Source: Ramazzottius varieornatus (taxonomy: Eukaryota; Tardigrada; Eutardigrada; Parachela; Ramazzottiidae). Taken from it: 64,000 nucleotides of DNA. Location of the stretch: assembly GCA_001949185.1 (NCBI GenBank), contig BDGG01000006.1, positions 1,237,657 through 1,301,656 of the forward strand, written 5' to 3'. The notes below the pieces were generated by a model. The model made no database searches, was not told the DNA's origin, and saw only the letters and a program-made list of their open reading frames with translations. This document shows positions 29,877 to 42,019 of this stretch, piece after piece. The translations under genes and the position numbers were made by a program. Positions within the stretch are counted from its first letter, which is position 1, and each line of letters begins with the position of its first letter.

Positions 29877-32436
29877 TTAGAACTTGGAGTACTCGTACCC
29901 AGAGGAATTGACAGCGTTGGTCCAGTGGCTGGAAACAGCATCGAACCCGTCGTCCATGAGGTCCGGCACGACCATGTTGATGGGTTCTTCGACGTGACTC
30001 GTGCTGCTTGACGCCAGCAACAGTTTACGTTGCAGCTGCTCCTCGTGGACCTCGGCGGCGATAGAGCGTAGGTCGCGAGTAGGGAACTGCAGAAGACGGG
30101 AGATAATGCTGTCGATCGGCAGGGTGGGGAACAGCTGAGAAAAAAACAGCAGGCCAGTGCATTTCAAGCTGATACTTCGGAGAGAGGGAAGGCGGAGCAG
30201 CAGCTTGGCGAAACGAGGAACGTCTTGCGGATGGGTAAGGTGGCAGTGTTCTTCCAAGCCAGAGTACAGCTTCTCACGACAGGCTTCCAAGTGGTCGGCG
30301 TTGCTCAACCCTTTGGCATCTGAAACAGAGAAAGCCATAGCCGTTTATTCCTGATGAAGATTTGTCAGAGATCGTAACACAATCAAACTCACCAAAGTCG
30401 TTTCCCCAAGTGGCGGATGTCTATAGCATTATAAGCTGGAGGCATGCGCCACTCAAAACGCGAACCTGTCTAGTGTTTTGTCAAAGTGGCGCACGTTTCC
30501 AGCCATTAACACTGTTAATGTGCGCCAATTGAAGAACCAAACCCGACCAGATTATTACTCCAACGGGCGCATGTTTTCAATGTTGCTGGCAAAGCCGTAC
30601 GCGCCACTTTACATTTCGATCTTGTCAAGCATGAATTGCAAGCTTCTGCCCCGAAGTCTGTATTACCTGGGTTGAAGAGGATGATTCCTCGAAGACAGGC
30701 CAGTTCGAAGCTGTCGACCTTCAGCTCAGTCATTTTGGCGATGAGTTCTTGAGACATTCGCTCCACCAGACCAGTCAGTCCGAAGAGCGAAGCCTGACTG
30801 GGGCTGATGCACATTCCCGAGGAAAGTATCAAGCCATGCTTGACGCTGGCAAACATGGCCCGAGCCCCCATCGCCGACAGGTGCAGCTCGTTCCAACCTG
30901 CAGAACCCAATTGCAAAGACTTATCTTTACACGGATCGATCGTTAGGGTTTCGGAGATGAATAAATTACCGCATTTGACCAGCGCAACCTGATCGCTCAA
31001 AGGCATGTCTGCGATGAGTGGACATCCTCTGATGTACCGGATGGCCAAGTACAGGTCCTTCTCGCAGTTCTCCACCAACTGGCGGTCGATTTCAGGCTGA
31101 GAATGCTTTTCTGGCCCACACTTCAAGACACGAACCTACAATGAAAAAACAACCTGTGGATCAGGCAAGCGTGGCATTAGAGACAACGGAAGTTCAACCG
31201 GAAGTTTGCACGCAAATAACTGGAATTATTTCGAAAAAACGCAAAAAGAAAGTACATGACAAAATCGAACCGTTGTCACATACTGTATTCCCTCGATAGT
31301 TCTGCGAACTACGTCATCAGGCCAGTATATTACACCCGCAGTGATATCACTGCTTGTTCGATTGTCGCCCGTCACTCTACTTGATTGGCGAACAAGCCTT
31401 GATTGAATGCATAAACGTTTTCTATCCCCGCCGGGTAATATTTACCCGAACAGTCAGAACTATCGAGGGAATACAGTAATGTTCACCAGTGTGACAAAGC
31501 AATCCATTCCAGACCGCGATGAGTCAGCACTTTGCCATTTGATCCGTTGATTTGATCCGTTGAAACGTGTTGTCATGTTGATTTGCATTTCCGGCTTACC
31601 TTCGTTTCGTTCGGATTCGTTAAGAACGGCCCCAACAAGACACTGTCCGCTTCCTGGAGCTTGGCTAAGGAGAACTCAAGAAAGGCATTGTTCGGGATAG
31701 GAGAACCGGGAGCGTTCGACAAACTGGCAGCTTGGTGAAAGGCGTGGGGAGCCGAGTGTGAGGAAGCAGCGAAGCTCGAGTCGATGTCCATGGCACCTTC
31801 GTGGCTGTGGTCGAAAGTACCGCGCTTGCTGTATCGAGTCTCCCGGGCTCGAATGCGTCCCTGAATGGCTGGAAGAACAATGTTTGATGCAGGTAAGTTT
31901 GCTTGAAGAAGAGACGGTAATCTCACCTTCAGGTTTCATCCCCATTTGCAAGCACTTCTGGAAGCGACAATACTGACAACGATTTCGCAGACGTTTGTCC
32001 ACCACGCACATCTTGATCCCTCGGCATTGATACGCTACTCCTCGCCGAACGGTACGTTTGAAGAAACCTTTGCAGCCTTCACAACTACAACAACAAGCTG
32101 TCATACAATGTTGTTCAGGAAAGGGAAGGAAAGGAATTTGTACCTGATAACGCCGTAGTGTCGACCGTAAGAAGTATCGCCACAGATGGTGCATTCGACA
32201 GCTGGACGACGAGTCTTCCCGACGAAGACCATGGAGCTCGGTGAGGATGGGTCGAGAAGGCTGGAAGTCGTGGTGTTGGAGAGGTCGCTGAAGCCTTCGA
32301 AGCCACTGGCCGAACTGCCTTCCTCGTGGGCCAGCGACTGGTAAGGCAGGAGCATGCCGGAAGTGGAGAGATTCAACACTTTCTTGGTGTCTTGACGCCT
32401 GGCGGAAGGCTTGAATGAAGAAGAAGCGGACTCCAT
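29877..32436 (-). CDS. RXR: Retinoid X receptor / ultraspiracle nuclear receptor
   Basis: Nuclear receptor that forms heterodimers with receptors such as EcR and binds hexamer repeats. Five exons: 32436-32144, 32084-31927, 31868-31600, 31135-30667 and 30319-29877, all in phase, 543 residues. The DNA-binding domain starts [17 protein letters not shown] and has P-box [10 protein letters not shown], then [27 protein letters not shown], all typical of RXR. The ligand-binding domain has [26 protein letters not shown] and [19 protein letters not shown]. After PIDS the helix-12 position reads IISRLLQFP where RXR usually has FLMEMLEAP, so the acidic AF-2 residue is absent. A further 70-odd residues follow, an unusual C-terminal tail. 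Intron 4 holds three hairpins; intron 3 holds a MITE. Confidence 0.93.
31283..31476. mobile_element. MITE with perfect 22-base terminal repeats
   Basis: Inside RXR intron 3. CTGTATTCCCTCGATAGTTC at the left end is the exact reverse complement of the right end, over at least 22 bases. TA flanks both sides (31281-31282 and 31477-31478). The core is about 150 bases and non-coding. The CTGTA ends resemble the MITE at 6441-6584, so both may use the same TA-targeting transposase. Confidence 0.75.
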
Positions 32437-32739
32437 CCTTGAACAACACCTAGCCTAGTAAAGAAAAGGAAGACAACAGATAAGAGAGGTAGAAATAGGT
32501 GTGAGGAAGAAAGATCAGATGCCGCTGCGCAAACTCTTCCGCCTGCCTGGATTCTGGAAGGAAGAGCGAAGATGATCCAACCTGTTGATAACGGTCATGT
32601 CATATTACCGTAAGGTCGGATAACATAACATAGCGTAACGTGGATGTCAAATTACGTAATGCTCCAATAACACAGCATATCAGGGCGTGGAATTCACTGG
32701 ATCCTGTTCTAAAATTTCCTGTGGGTGGTTAACATGTTT
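32437..32739. other. RXR upstream region
   Basis: Between the RXR start and the end of the Ly6-like gene, both on the minus strand. Short repeated words (ataacataacata) at about 32620. No gene seen. Confidence 0.35.
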
Positions 32740-33425
32740 TCATTTTTCAGGAGTGAGTTTCTGTGAGAAGAATGGACGTGATATGCGACAGAAAACAAGG
32801 GAAAAGAGAACAAAAAAGAAGGATAGAAAGTGGACGCTCACTCGGAAGCTCCCATTACATCTGTCGCCGTCGCATAAGCAGAGTTGGAAGTCTAGCTCTT
32901 CCGATGCTTTTTTACTCTTCGTTGTCCCGGCTCTGCAGGTTCTTTCAGGTGGTTTGCTGGTACAAAAGCGATTTGCCATGCCGTAAATGTTATTGTGAAC
33001 TTTGCTGTGGAGATTTTGTTGCCGTTTCCCACAAGCCACGGCGGTCTTTGAGCAGTTGACCAAGGAGACCTTCCTGTTCTTTTCAGTGAATGGATCGGCA
33101 CCGCAACTGAGGGGTGTTTCGACTGTGCTGACCCACAGAGCACCTGTTTCTTTGCTATTGAGTACGACCAAACCCGGGTTTCCACATTGATAACATTGAA
33201 GACTTCCTGTGATAATAAGAGAACTGATGAGTTACGAGCAAGTTTGCACCTGACACAATGTTTTGAACTTCAGATTACGTATAGATAAAGTTCTGCTTTC
33301 GAAAGATCGTCTGGATACAGAGGTCAAACGCTACTGCATTAGTGACTAGACTTACTGCAAACGGAATTTGATACAAGGACAGAAAGGATGGCATGCCAGA
33401 AACGGTATTCCGTGATAGCCATCAT
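32740..33425 (-). CDS. Quiver/sleepless-type Ly6 protein, probably GPI-anchored
   Basis: Two exons (33425-33356 and 33206-32740) give about 178 residues. The first encodes a Met-rich start and a modest signal peptide (MMAITEYRFWHAILSVLVSN). The mature protein begins SLQCYQCGNPG and has SCGADPF, LVNCSKTAVACGK, a RFC and a C-terminal CLCDGDRCNG. This spacing fits the quiver/Ly6 three-finger family, small surface proteins that modulate ion channels and receptors. The hydrophobic run FLSFFFVLFSLVFC after CNG fits a GPI-attachment signal, though a donor-like gtgagc just after CNGSFR leaves open a further exon. Confidence 0.75.
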
Positions 33426-34160
33426 GAAAGCTGGCTCACGAACAGTTTTTCCTGCTTTGATCGGAACTTTTTCAGGAATCAACCGAGTTTATCTCGAATA
33501 ATACTGGAAGGTTGTTGAGGCTACAAGCTTTTGACCCGTGGTGCCGAATGCCGATCATACTGCAAAGCCACCAGTGATTTAAAGGGCAGATTTGATTATC
33601 ACAGATAAATTAGGGAGCAACCGGATAGCGAATTACTGTAGGACAGCTTAAGGGATCGTTTCTCGGAAGAGGAGAGTTCAGAGGGACGCAGAAGAGCAAA
33701 TTTTGTTGCTAGTGATCTTGCCACACTGAACGATTGTGGAATCTGCGGAGCCGAGTCTCCTCCTCCAAGCATGCTCATGAAGATTCCACCAGATTCCAAA
33801 CACAGGAGTGTTCCAAAGACGTCCGGAGAGTTTTGTGGTTTGTTTCGGACAGGTGAGAAAGTTGCAGCGTGCAAGCGGTGGTCGGTAATGGGATTTCCGG
33901 ACCGAAGTTCCGATCGGTAAACGGGCTCCCGCCGATTCGTGGCGCCGCCGTGTTACAGAGATGGTGTAATGGAACAGGTTGTGTGTACAGTATGTCAGGT
34001 AATACAGTGTGACATCGTCTGTTGTCACTTATGACTTCTCAATTATTGTCGCCAAATGCCAATTTAGAATGCGGGAGAATTTCGGTGACTTCGCGCATTT
34101 GTGGAGAAAGTTTTGTTGTTCTTTCTTCCCTTCCCTTTCTTGTTTTATCCTGTTTTACGT
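33426..34160. other. Intergenic, divergent promoters
   Basis: Lies between the Ly6 gene (-) and the helicase-C-like gene (+). A minus-strand open frame at 33599-33874 has no support. The right end (34160-34279) is probably the 5' leader exon of the next gene. Confidence 0.35.
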
Positions 34161-34407
34161 TCCTGTAGTTCGTTTGAAGAAGGAAACGGAAGCCCGCGTT
34201 TTGTTCCGTGTATCTTCGCTTGGTTTGAGGGGTGACGGAAGGACGTCTGCCAGTCTGGTCGCGAGTAGACAGCGTAAAGGTAAGTTTGGACTTTTTCGTT
34301 CACTTTCTTCCGTTTCTCCTAGTTTCCCGTGCTCTTGTAAGGCACATTCATGGGTGCTAGCTTTGTCGGTACGCTCCACGGAATTATTCCTCTACAGGTC
34401 TGGCAGA

Positions 34408-35855
34408 ATGTCGATGTCACTGTCGCAGGAAGAGCTGGATTACGGCGAAGACGAGGATGACGGAATTGATAACGATGTCGAGATGGCCGCCGAGCTTTCA
34501 CAGTCTTCTGCCGTCGCCGCGGAGACCAGTATCGTCTGCGTCGACGATGAAGAAATGCCGACGAAAGATAGTGACGAGCCGAAAGACACTCACCAGGCGG
34601 AGTTATTTACGTATTCCGTGGTGTCACCTGAGAGAGACAAACACCGTCCTGAAACTGATTGGCCACAGTTGCCATCTCGGTGGACTTCGCCTTCGACCAG
34701 CACAGGTAAGGCTTGTCTCTCTACCTTCCGAACTGTGGATAAAGCTTTGTGTGTCGTTTTAGCTGGTGATTCGGGCATCGAAAGCGTGGCCAGTTCGGTG
34801 CATCCCGACACGGAACATCGCAAGGCCGAGTCGCTCATCATCCGCCAAACGTCTGGGTCACCAGAAATCCAGCCTCCTGCTCCACTGAAAGAATCCGACG
34901 TGACGGAATTGAGAGGGAAGAAGTGTTATCTAGCCTATCATCAGTATCCGACCTACCCCAAGATCAAGACAGACTATTCCTTTCTAAGGAAGCGCAACGC
35001 ACCAGCCAATCGTCACCAACTGTTGCATCTGTGCCACGATGGTACAGACGCGGAACTCTTGATATACTTGGAAGAGCTCGTTGGAGACGTCTTTCACTAC
35101 AAAAAGGCGGTCATCTTTGCTAGGAGGAGGGAGAGGCTGATGGACATCAGATGGGGACTGAAGAAACACTGCAAACTCGATTGCTTGCTCATTGACAGTA
35201 AAACATACCGACATTTCTGTTTGAGATGTGAATTCTTTCAGTTGGCATATGACGTCAAGCGTTTTGATCAGACAAACGGGTTCAGATAGCTTTGGAACAA
35301 GTGGGTCGTGTCACGTCATGGTCTAGGTTCAAATACGGTGAAGTGCCAAGCATGACGTTAGTTAGTTAGTTCGCAATAGGATATGCGCATACCCTCGGGT
35401 AGGCCCAGCTGTACCCGATTGTAGGACTTATGCATACTTCTGTTGTTTCAGGTGGCTATGAAGTGCCCAAGATTTTCAAAATCTGTGATTACTTTGCCGA
35501 ATTTAAGAGGCGGATACTCTTGTGTCACACCCACATCCTGCCTTCAAAGAAAGCCCTGAAAGATACAGATTTGGTGATCTGGTGGCATGTGCCGCGGACA
35601 GTGGAAGATTTCATGGAGATCAAGTCAAGATTGACGGTGCCGAAGGCCCTGATTCTAGTCATCCTGAAACAGGAAAACGACTGGCAGTTCCTGGATGCCA
35701 TGGAAAAGATGGAGAACCGGCCCGAATCAGGCTTGGTCTTTCCAGAGTTTTGTCTTAATTCTACCGATGAAGTGTACGCCGGGTTTATGAATTCTCGTCT
35801 GAGTTATAACAGAGAAAAGGAGGCGGAAGCTTTGGCAGTCGTTGACGAAGAGTAG
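34408..35855 (+). CDS. Protein with a lone, degenerate helicase C-terminal (RecA2-like) domain
   Basis: Three exons (34408-34705, 34763-35197 and 35452-35855) give 378 residues. The first 90 residues are acidic (ELDYGEDEDDGIDNDVEM) and probably disordered. The C-terminal half has the order of a superfamily 2 helicase C domain: KKAVIFARRRERLMDI (like the KAVIF..T motif IV strand), FAEFKRRILLCHTHIL (like F..G..RILVAT, motif V region), then DLVIWWHVPRTVEDF (like DLVINYDVP...DY, between V and VI). The motif VI arginines (HRIGR) are not there and no RecA1 domain with Walker motifs is seen, so ATPase activity is unlikely. Assignment is by pattern only. A 5' UTR intron runs from 34280 to 34398. The 57-base intron 1 is a multiple of three and could be retained. 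Confidence 0.6.
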
Positions 35856-35937
35856 CTTTTCGGTGTTAAAAACTTTCCAGTCTTTTAGTTTGCTGTTTTT
35901 CCTGTGTCCATTCGGTAGCTCGTTCGAGCGTCATGCC

Positions 35938-36420
35938 TTAACATGGGCCTTCCGTTTTTACTTTTATCCTTATTGTCCCTCTTTTCGTGGTATAGGTGAT
36001 TTCCAGTTCAGCTTCCGAGTACGTACCGTGTATCTCCCATTTGCACTCAGTAAAGCTTTTCATTTTATGCTTCTTCTGTTCAGTTCCGTGTAAACCTATG
36101 ATCGAATTTGGTTGATTCACGTACAAAGATAGAAGGTTTTTTTCCCGCAGAACCAGTAAACTTCCCCAAGCTTCGGGAATGAAGGATGAGGAAGTGACTG
36201 GAATCTGGTCAACGAGTTCGCTGTTCGCCACTTCTTTTGGGAACCAAACGAACATAACGGTGACGTCATAACAGTTCACTGCTTGGAGGACTTTTAACAC
36301 CGCGTCTACATGAGTGCCGATTACCTCACGCGCTTGTTGGACGAAATTTTGCACTTGTTGCGGTTGATCGTTGATCGGCTTGAACCAAAATTGTTGTTTC
36401 TTTGACAACCTTGACGTTTT
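35938..36420 (-). CDS. Unknown protein exon, antisense between two genes
   Basis: An open frame of about 160 codons on the minus strand, ending at 35938. It has balanced composition (VQQAREVIGTHVDAVLK, then VTVMFVWFPKEV) and looks like a real globular protein. There is no ATG at the start, but cgttccag on the minus strand near 36421 is a fair acceptor, so it may be a 3' exon. A missing 5' exon would have to lie inside or beyond the SR-protein gene on the other strand. Function unknown. Confidence 0.35.
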   Translation of the reverse strand, partial: KTSRLSKKQQFWFKPINDQPQQVQNFVQQAREVIGTHVDAVLKVLQAVNCYDVTVMFVWFPKEVANSELVDQIPVTSSSFIPEAWGSLLVLREKNLLSLYVNQPNSIIGLHGTEQKKHKMKSFTECKWEIHGTYSEAELEITYTTKRGTIRIKVKTEGPC

Positions 36421-36552
36421 CTGGAACGAAAGATCGATTCTCTTTCGTAAGCCTCATCTCTGTGACGGATCCATTGCTCTTCTCGTTCTGTTTTCTGTTT
36501 TCAGAGATCGAGGACAACCCAAAACTTTGCGGGAAAAAGGAGGAGGAACAAG

Positions 36553-37485
<933 letters not shown>

Positions 37486-38379
37486 AATACGTGTTACGTC
37501 TTCTGTTTCGTGTTTATCCAAGCCTCTTAAGCACTTGTAGATGTTCGGTTCTCTTGTGTCCTCGTGGTCATTAGCCAAAGATGTCTCTCTTCTGTTCCGG
37601 TAATCGTTCTCAAGCTTTGAACAAACCTACTTCCTCTTCAATCTGCCCTACCTGGCTTGTGTTTTGTACTTTTTATACTTCGAGCTTTTCTTGTTGTTCA
37701 GCCGTGCTGATTGTACGGATCTTTTTGGGATTTTCGTTGTACCAGCTCGGTGAATTCGGTAGTTCGGCAAACAAACTTAGCCAAATCGTTGTACCAAGTG
37801 GCATACTTTTCCAGTGATACTAGCGTGCAGCGTGCGTCACTTGAGAAAATTATCTGGTCGAGTTTGAGTGTCGAGCTCCCATTTGTTGTGCCGAGTCTTT
37901 TCCCATGTGCCTTGCAACCTTAGCAATGACATTGAGAGTCGCCCAGCGTAGTGTTTTCTCATCTGTAGTGTTACTTACGTGTTGTTGTAGCTACGGACGT
38001 TGTCTGTATTAAGACAATTAATGGTGAACCTGTGAAGCTTCCTACAGCTCGCAGAAAATCAAGCAGTCGATTGCTTTCGCGGAAAACCCTTTACCATCCT
38101 TTGTTGCTTACTCACTTCCTCCATCAAGTTACTCCCGAAGCTTATCCCACAACATCCGCCGCGAAGTGTTCACACGTTACTCCGCATTGTCTTGATTGTA
38201 ATACTCAACACAAGAAATTTCTTTTTGATACCATCGACGAAGCAGGAAGTGACTTCCTGTGGCCACATCATCGAACGGCGTGAGTATCTGACGTGGGCTG
38301 GGGTTTTTTACGCGGAAGTTGTACCACATCTGTTCTTCCAGAAATCCCTTCTCCCGGAGAAGCGCCCCTCCGTTTCAGC
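37486..38379. other. Intergenic
   Basis: 3' region of the SR gene, a hairpin-family copy at about 37740-37870, and the 5' leader of the PTTG1IP-like gene. A cag just before its ATG (38376-38378) suggests a 5' UTR intron. No other gene seen. Confidence 0.4.
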
Positions 38380-39343
38380 ATGAACTTACAGCAGAGATTC
38401 AACTCGCTCTTCACAGTTGCTTGTCAGATGCTGTTGTTCCTTATGGTCATTTCCGTAATGTGGAACGGCGCACTGGCACAGAGCGATAACGCGACGAACC
38501 CGAATGGAACTGTCACGAACCCAACCGCCACAACAGCCACTGCCGACATCGCTCAGGACGACCATGCGCGTAAGTGATCCAGCAAGATCTGCTAACTTGA
38601 TCGTTCGTGCAGTACTGCAGTTAGTATTTGTAGTTTGTGCGGCAAATAAGGACTGTGCTTCGTGTGTCGCGGTTCCTGGCAAGAAGGTAGAAAACAATCG
38701 TGACAGACTTGGTTCGAAGTGCTGGAAGTCCCGTTTTTTAGTGCTACTTTTGTGGACGGAACGATACACTGGACGTAGGCTGCGTACCGTACCCCCTCAG
38801 AACAGCATTCCCGACTTCCGCCCAGTGTCCTTTGGCCAGTGCTTACTGGGGAGTATGCTTCGGTGAGGCTCAAGGAACTATTAGTCTGTTAGAGGCATCA
38901 GCGGAAGTAAAACCAGTGTTTTCCAGTGAGTTTCTTGTACCTGGTTATTGGAGCTACGATCCTCGGCGGCATTCTGCTCCTCATAATTTTCACAATTTGC
39001 CTTCATTGTTGTCGGAAGAAGAGACCAAGGTGATTTCACGTCTTCTGCCTAAATGTTTCGGCGGGACGGTATTTGAACGGTTGGCCCTTTTTGTAGTCGC
39101 AATACTCTGCTGGCTGCGCAAGAAGCCAAGTACGACCAGGAAGCAAACGAGCGACACCAGCGGTTCGAGGACCGCAAAGCAGCAAGAGACCAACAAATGG
39201 GACAGATACGAGCCAAATATGGTAGGGTCTTATCTTAGTTTCACTTCAATCCAGACCGGGAACATCTAACTAACCTTACAGGTTTTACTTTAGGACTCAA
39301 TAACGCCAATGCAGGACATACACCAGGAGCCTCACACCACTGA
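38380..39343 (+). CDS. PTTG1IP: PTTG1IP-like single-pass membrane protein
   Basis: Six exons: 38380-38569, 38613-38686, 38742-38862, 38927-39029, 39097-39221 and 39282-39343, all in phase, 224 residues. The signal peptide (MLLFLMVISVMWNGALA) leads to an Asn/Thr-rich stretch, then a PSI-like cysteine domain (VCAANKDCASC, CYFCGRND, VGCVPYP) ending AYWGVCF, where human PTTG1IP has ARWGVCW. A membrane segment (LVIGATILGGILLLIIF) is followed by CLHCCRKKRPR and a charged helix (EAKYDQEANERHQRFEDR, ending RAKYG, like RKKYG in the human protein). In vertebrates this protein binds securin and moves it to the nucleus; the role here is inferred only from similarity. Confidence 0.85.
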
Positions 39344-39725
39344 AGTACCCCCGAACAAACTCTTCATACTATTTGTTTATCGTTTGCTCTTTCACGCGCA
39401 CAACCGGTAGTGTTCGCGTTACTGGCCTGGGAGTACTTCCTTCGAGTGTATCAAACTTTGTTGACCGCTGTGGTGTTGTTCGTTCTGGGAAAGCTCCTTG
39501 GGTCTACGTGTGGTACTCCATTCTTGTTTTGGATTGTTGCAATAAACAATTTATCATGGAGCGAGACACAACATTATCCATTTAGCGAACCCGAAAAATC
39601 TCGTCCAAGAACATACAAAAGACACGAATACTCAGCGACATGATATTCAACAAAATAAGACGAGAGAACCTTACGTCCGACCAGGAAATACTCAACGGAC
39701 TAGTTATGCAGTGCTAGGGCAGTTA

Positions 39726-42019
39726 CTAAACCTTGACTGGGACCATTGGGTTGGCAGGTCGCGACATCATGAACATGACGTCCAAGAAGCGGTCACGGTA
39801 CTCTGTCGAGGGTGCGATCAGCCGGTACTTGGGACCTCCATTGACTCGAACAAGGTTCACTCGACGTTTCGAAAAGTGCTGTACTTCGTTGGTACCCGTA
39901 GCCCCCGAAGAGCTACGAGTTGTAGCAGGGCGGCCTGTCGGTCCTGGCTTCTGCTTGTTCGACACTGGCGTCTCTGCTTTGACGTCGATCATGTCCACTC
40001 TGTGTGCCACCGTCTTCCTCATCAACACATCCTACAAGAAAAAGCAACAGAAAAATCAACGCTTCTTTCCATGCAGCACGTTTGACGAGAACCGGACGAG
40101 TAACGGGATAAGTAGTAAATGGCACGTCAGGCGAATGATTTCACCCAGACCTGTCTCACGTGGTGCAGGTCTCCATTGTTAATGGCTGGAAGGGTGCGCC
40201 ACTTAGCAAAAACAATCTGGTTGTGTTTCCAAGTGGCGCACGTTCCTACTGTTTTTGGTCGAGAGTGTGCTTCACTTGAGTCAACGATCTGGGTCGAACA
40301 ATTCAGAGCCTCGCTTCGCTCGGCCCTTTTAAGTCTGTCGAGATATCAATGGACGATCAGATTGTTCGAGCTTTTACATATCGCAAACTCTGTACTGAAA
40401 ACAAATGCGTAACTTGACCCGGGCAACAGAAATTTTTACTCGCAACTGCAACGTAACGCCGTAGAAATGTGTGGCCAATAATCTTTTGCCCCCTTTGCCT
40501 TCCCAGTGGTCAGAACCAGTAGCTAGGTGGTATACCCAAGGGGACTCTGAATCGCGAACTCATCAGAGGCTCGAGCTCCAGACAGCACGATCCTTTTCTC
40601 AGATTTTTTCTGATTTTTCCAATTTTTTCCCCGATTTTTTCTGATTTTTCCAATGTTTTTAGTTTTTGCTGAGTCATGGCTTCGTGTCTGATCAATCAAA
40701 TTCGTACGAATCAACTGGCGAAAACGGCTAGTTGATTTACACAGAATTGATCACTCTCAGGACCCTGCCGGACGGACAATGGTACGACCGACAGGGTATG
40801 ACGTAACTCGTGCTGCCTGCTGTACGATAGGCAGCCGCGCGGCTGGGTCAGTAGGTAGGAACGTAGAGGATCGTATAATGGTACAATCGTCAGGGGTAGG
40901 TGGGTAGGTTGGTTGATCACTAGTGGTTGACCATTGATCTTGGTAATTGACCACTAGTGGCTAACCGTTGGTCTTGCTGTCTTGACCACTAGTGGTTGAC
41001 CACTGGTCTTTCTAGGTGAGCACTGGAGGCCGGCCATTGGTTTTGCTATGTTTGACCACCGATGCTAGCCATTGGCATTGGTAGGTTGACCGCCCAATTG
41101 CAGCTGGTTAATTGGCCCGTCCTTTCTGTCTATTGGTCAATGGGCGTGGTAGCCGGTCTGAGCGGAGTCCACAGTTTACTGGAGTTGATTATTTGACTGA
41201 AAGACGCTTTTTACTACGTTTAAAGCTCCGCTAGAAGGCCAGCCTTTTGGGCGGAGCTCTCGCAAAAGAATTTCGGTCGCGGTGACGTCCCTACGGAATC
41301 AAGACTTACCGCTATGGTGTCCGGGCAAACGAAAGTCAACCGACGATTCTGATAATCGATGGAGATTTGTAACGGCACCCACAACTTGAATATCTTAATT
41401 CTGAAACCCTGCTTCAAAACAGCCGCTGGCAAGAAGCCGACGTGTTCAACGTCAGCAGCCGCGGCGGCCCAAGCTACAGCCTTGTTTCTGTCTTCGTCGC
41501 TCATATTGTTCTCCGTACCCGCGAACGGATCTTCACCCGCTTCACCATCCGAAGCGATCGAAGCGAGTCCCATGGACCTTCCCATGGACATATCGTTCAC
41601 TGCACCACTGGGAGTCTTGCTAGGCTGTATTTGGCTGGTGGTATCCGCACGCAGGACTTGTGAAAGATTCATGGTGGGAGGCATCGCTGCCAGACCGGAA
41701 GTGGGCAGTGCGCCGATGGCCACGCTGTCGGGATTGACCGAACCTAAGCCCAAACCTGTAGAAACCCACTTTAGACATTCCTCTATGTTTGGGAAGTAGA
41801 AAGGGGTTACCGTCCATAGGGTTGGGTTTACCCGGCTCAAGAACCAACCCGGCAACGCCACCTGTGATTTCAGCCTCCATTTTGGCCTTGATGGTCGTGG
41901 TGCCATCCTCTGATGTGGTCTCCGTCGAATGGAGATTAATATGGTCTATCTGTAACACAAGACGATATAGGGTCCGGGAAAAATCCGAGCACAAGGAGGG
42001 CACTTACCAGGGCAGCCAT
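39726..42019 (-). CDS. Unknown 300-residue protein
   Basis: Four exons (42019-42008, 41949-41811, 41755-41310 and 40031-39726) with consistent phases. The first is only 12 bases (MAAL), so a different upstream start is possible. Features: an acidic N-terminus, a Ser/Met-rich middle (VNDMSMGRSMGLASIASD), a short Ala run (AWAAAAADVEHV), a hydrophobic block (FRIKIFKLWVPLQISIDY), and a basic C-terminus (HFSKRRVNLVRVNGGPKYR). No signal peptide or known domain is recognised. Intron 3 is 1.28 kb, long for this window, and contains a T-rich repeat, a hairpin-family pair and an array of ACCACTAGTGGT-like repeats. Confidence 0.6.
40900..41110. repeat. Degenerate array of ACCACTAGTGGT-type repeats
   Basis: In intron 3 of the unknown gene. 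Units of roughly 30-45 bases each contain TTGACCACTAGTGGTTGACC or a variant such as TTGACCATTGATCTTGG. At least six units can be followed, losing similarity to the right. The core ACCACTAGTGGT is a perfect palindrome. Confidence 0.55.

Noticed and set aside
34706-34762. 57-base intron in the helicase-C-like gene might be coding, since it is a multiple of three and has no stop
   Set aside because: Both splice sites are good and the region lacks the composition of its neighbours; kept as an intron, with retention noted as possible.
40900-41110. Considered as a CRISPR-like array
   Set aside because: The repeats are degenerate, spacers are not of constant length, and the setting is an animal intron.
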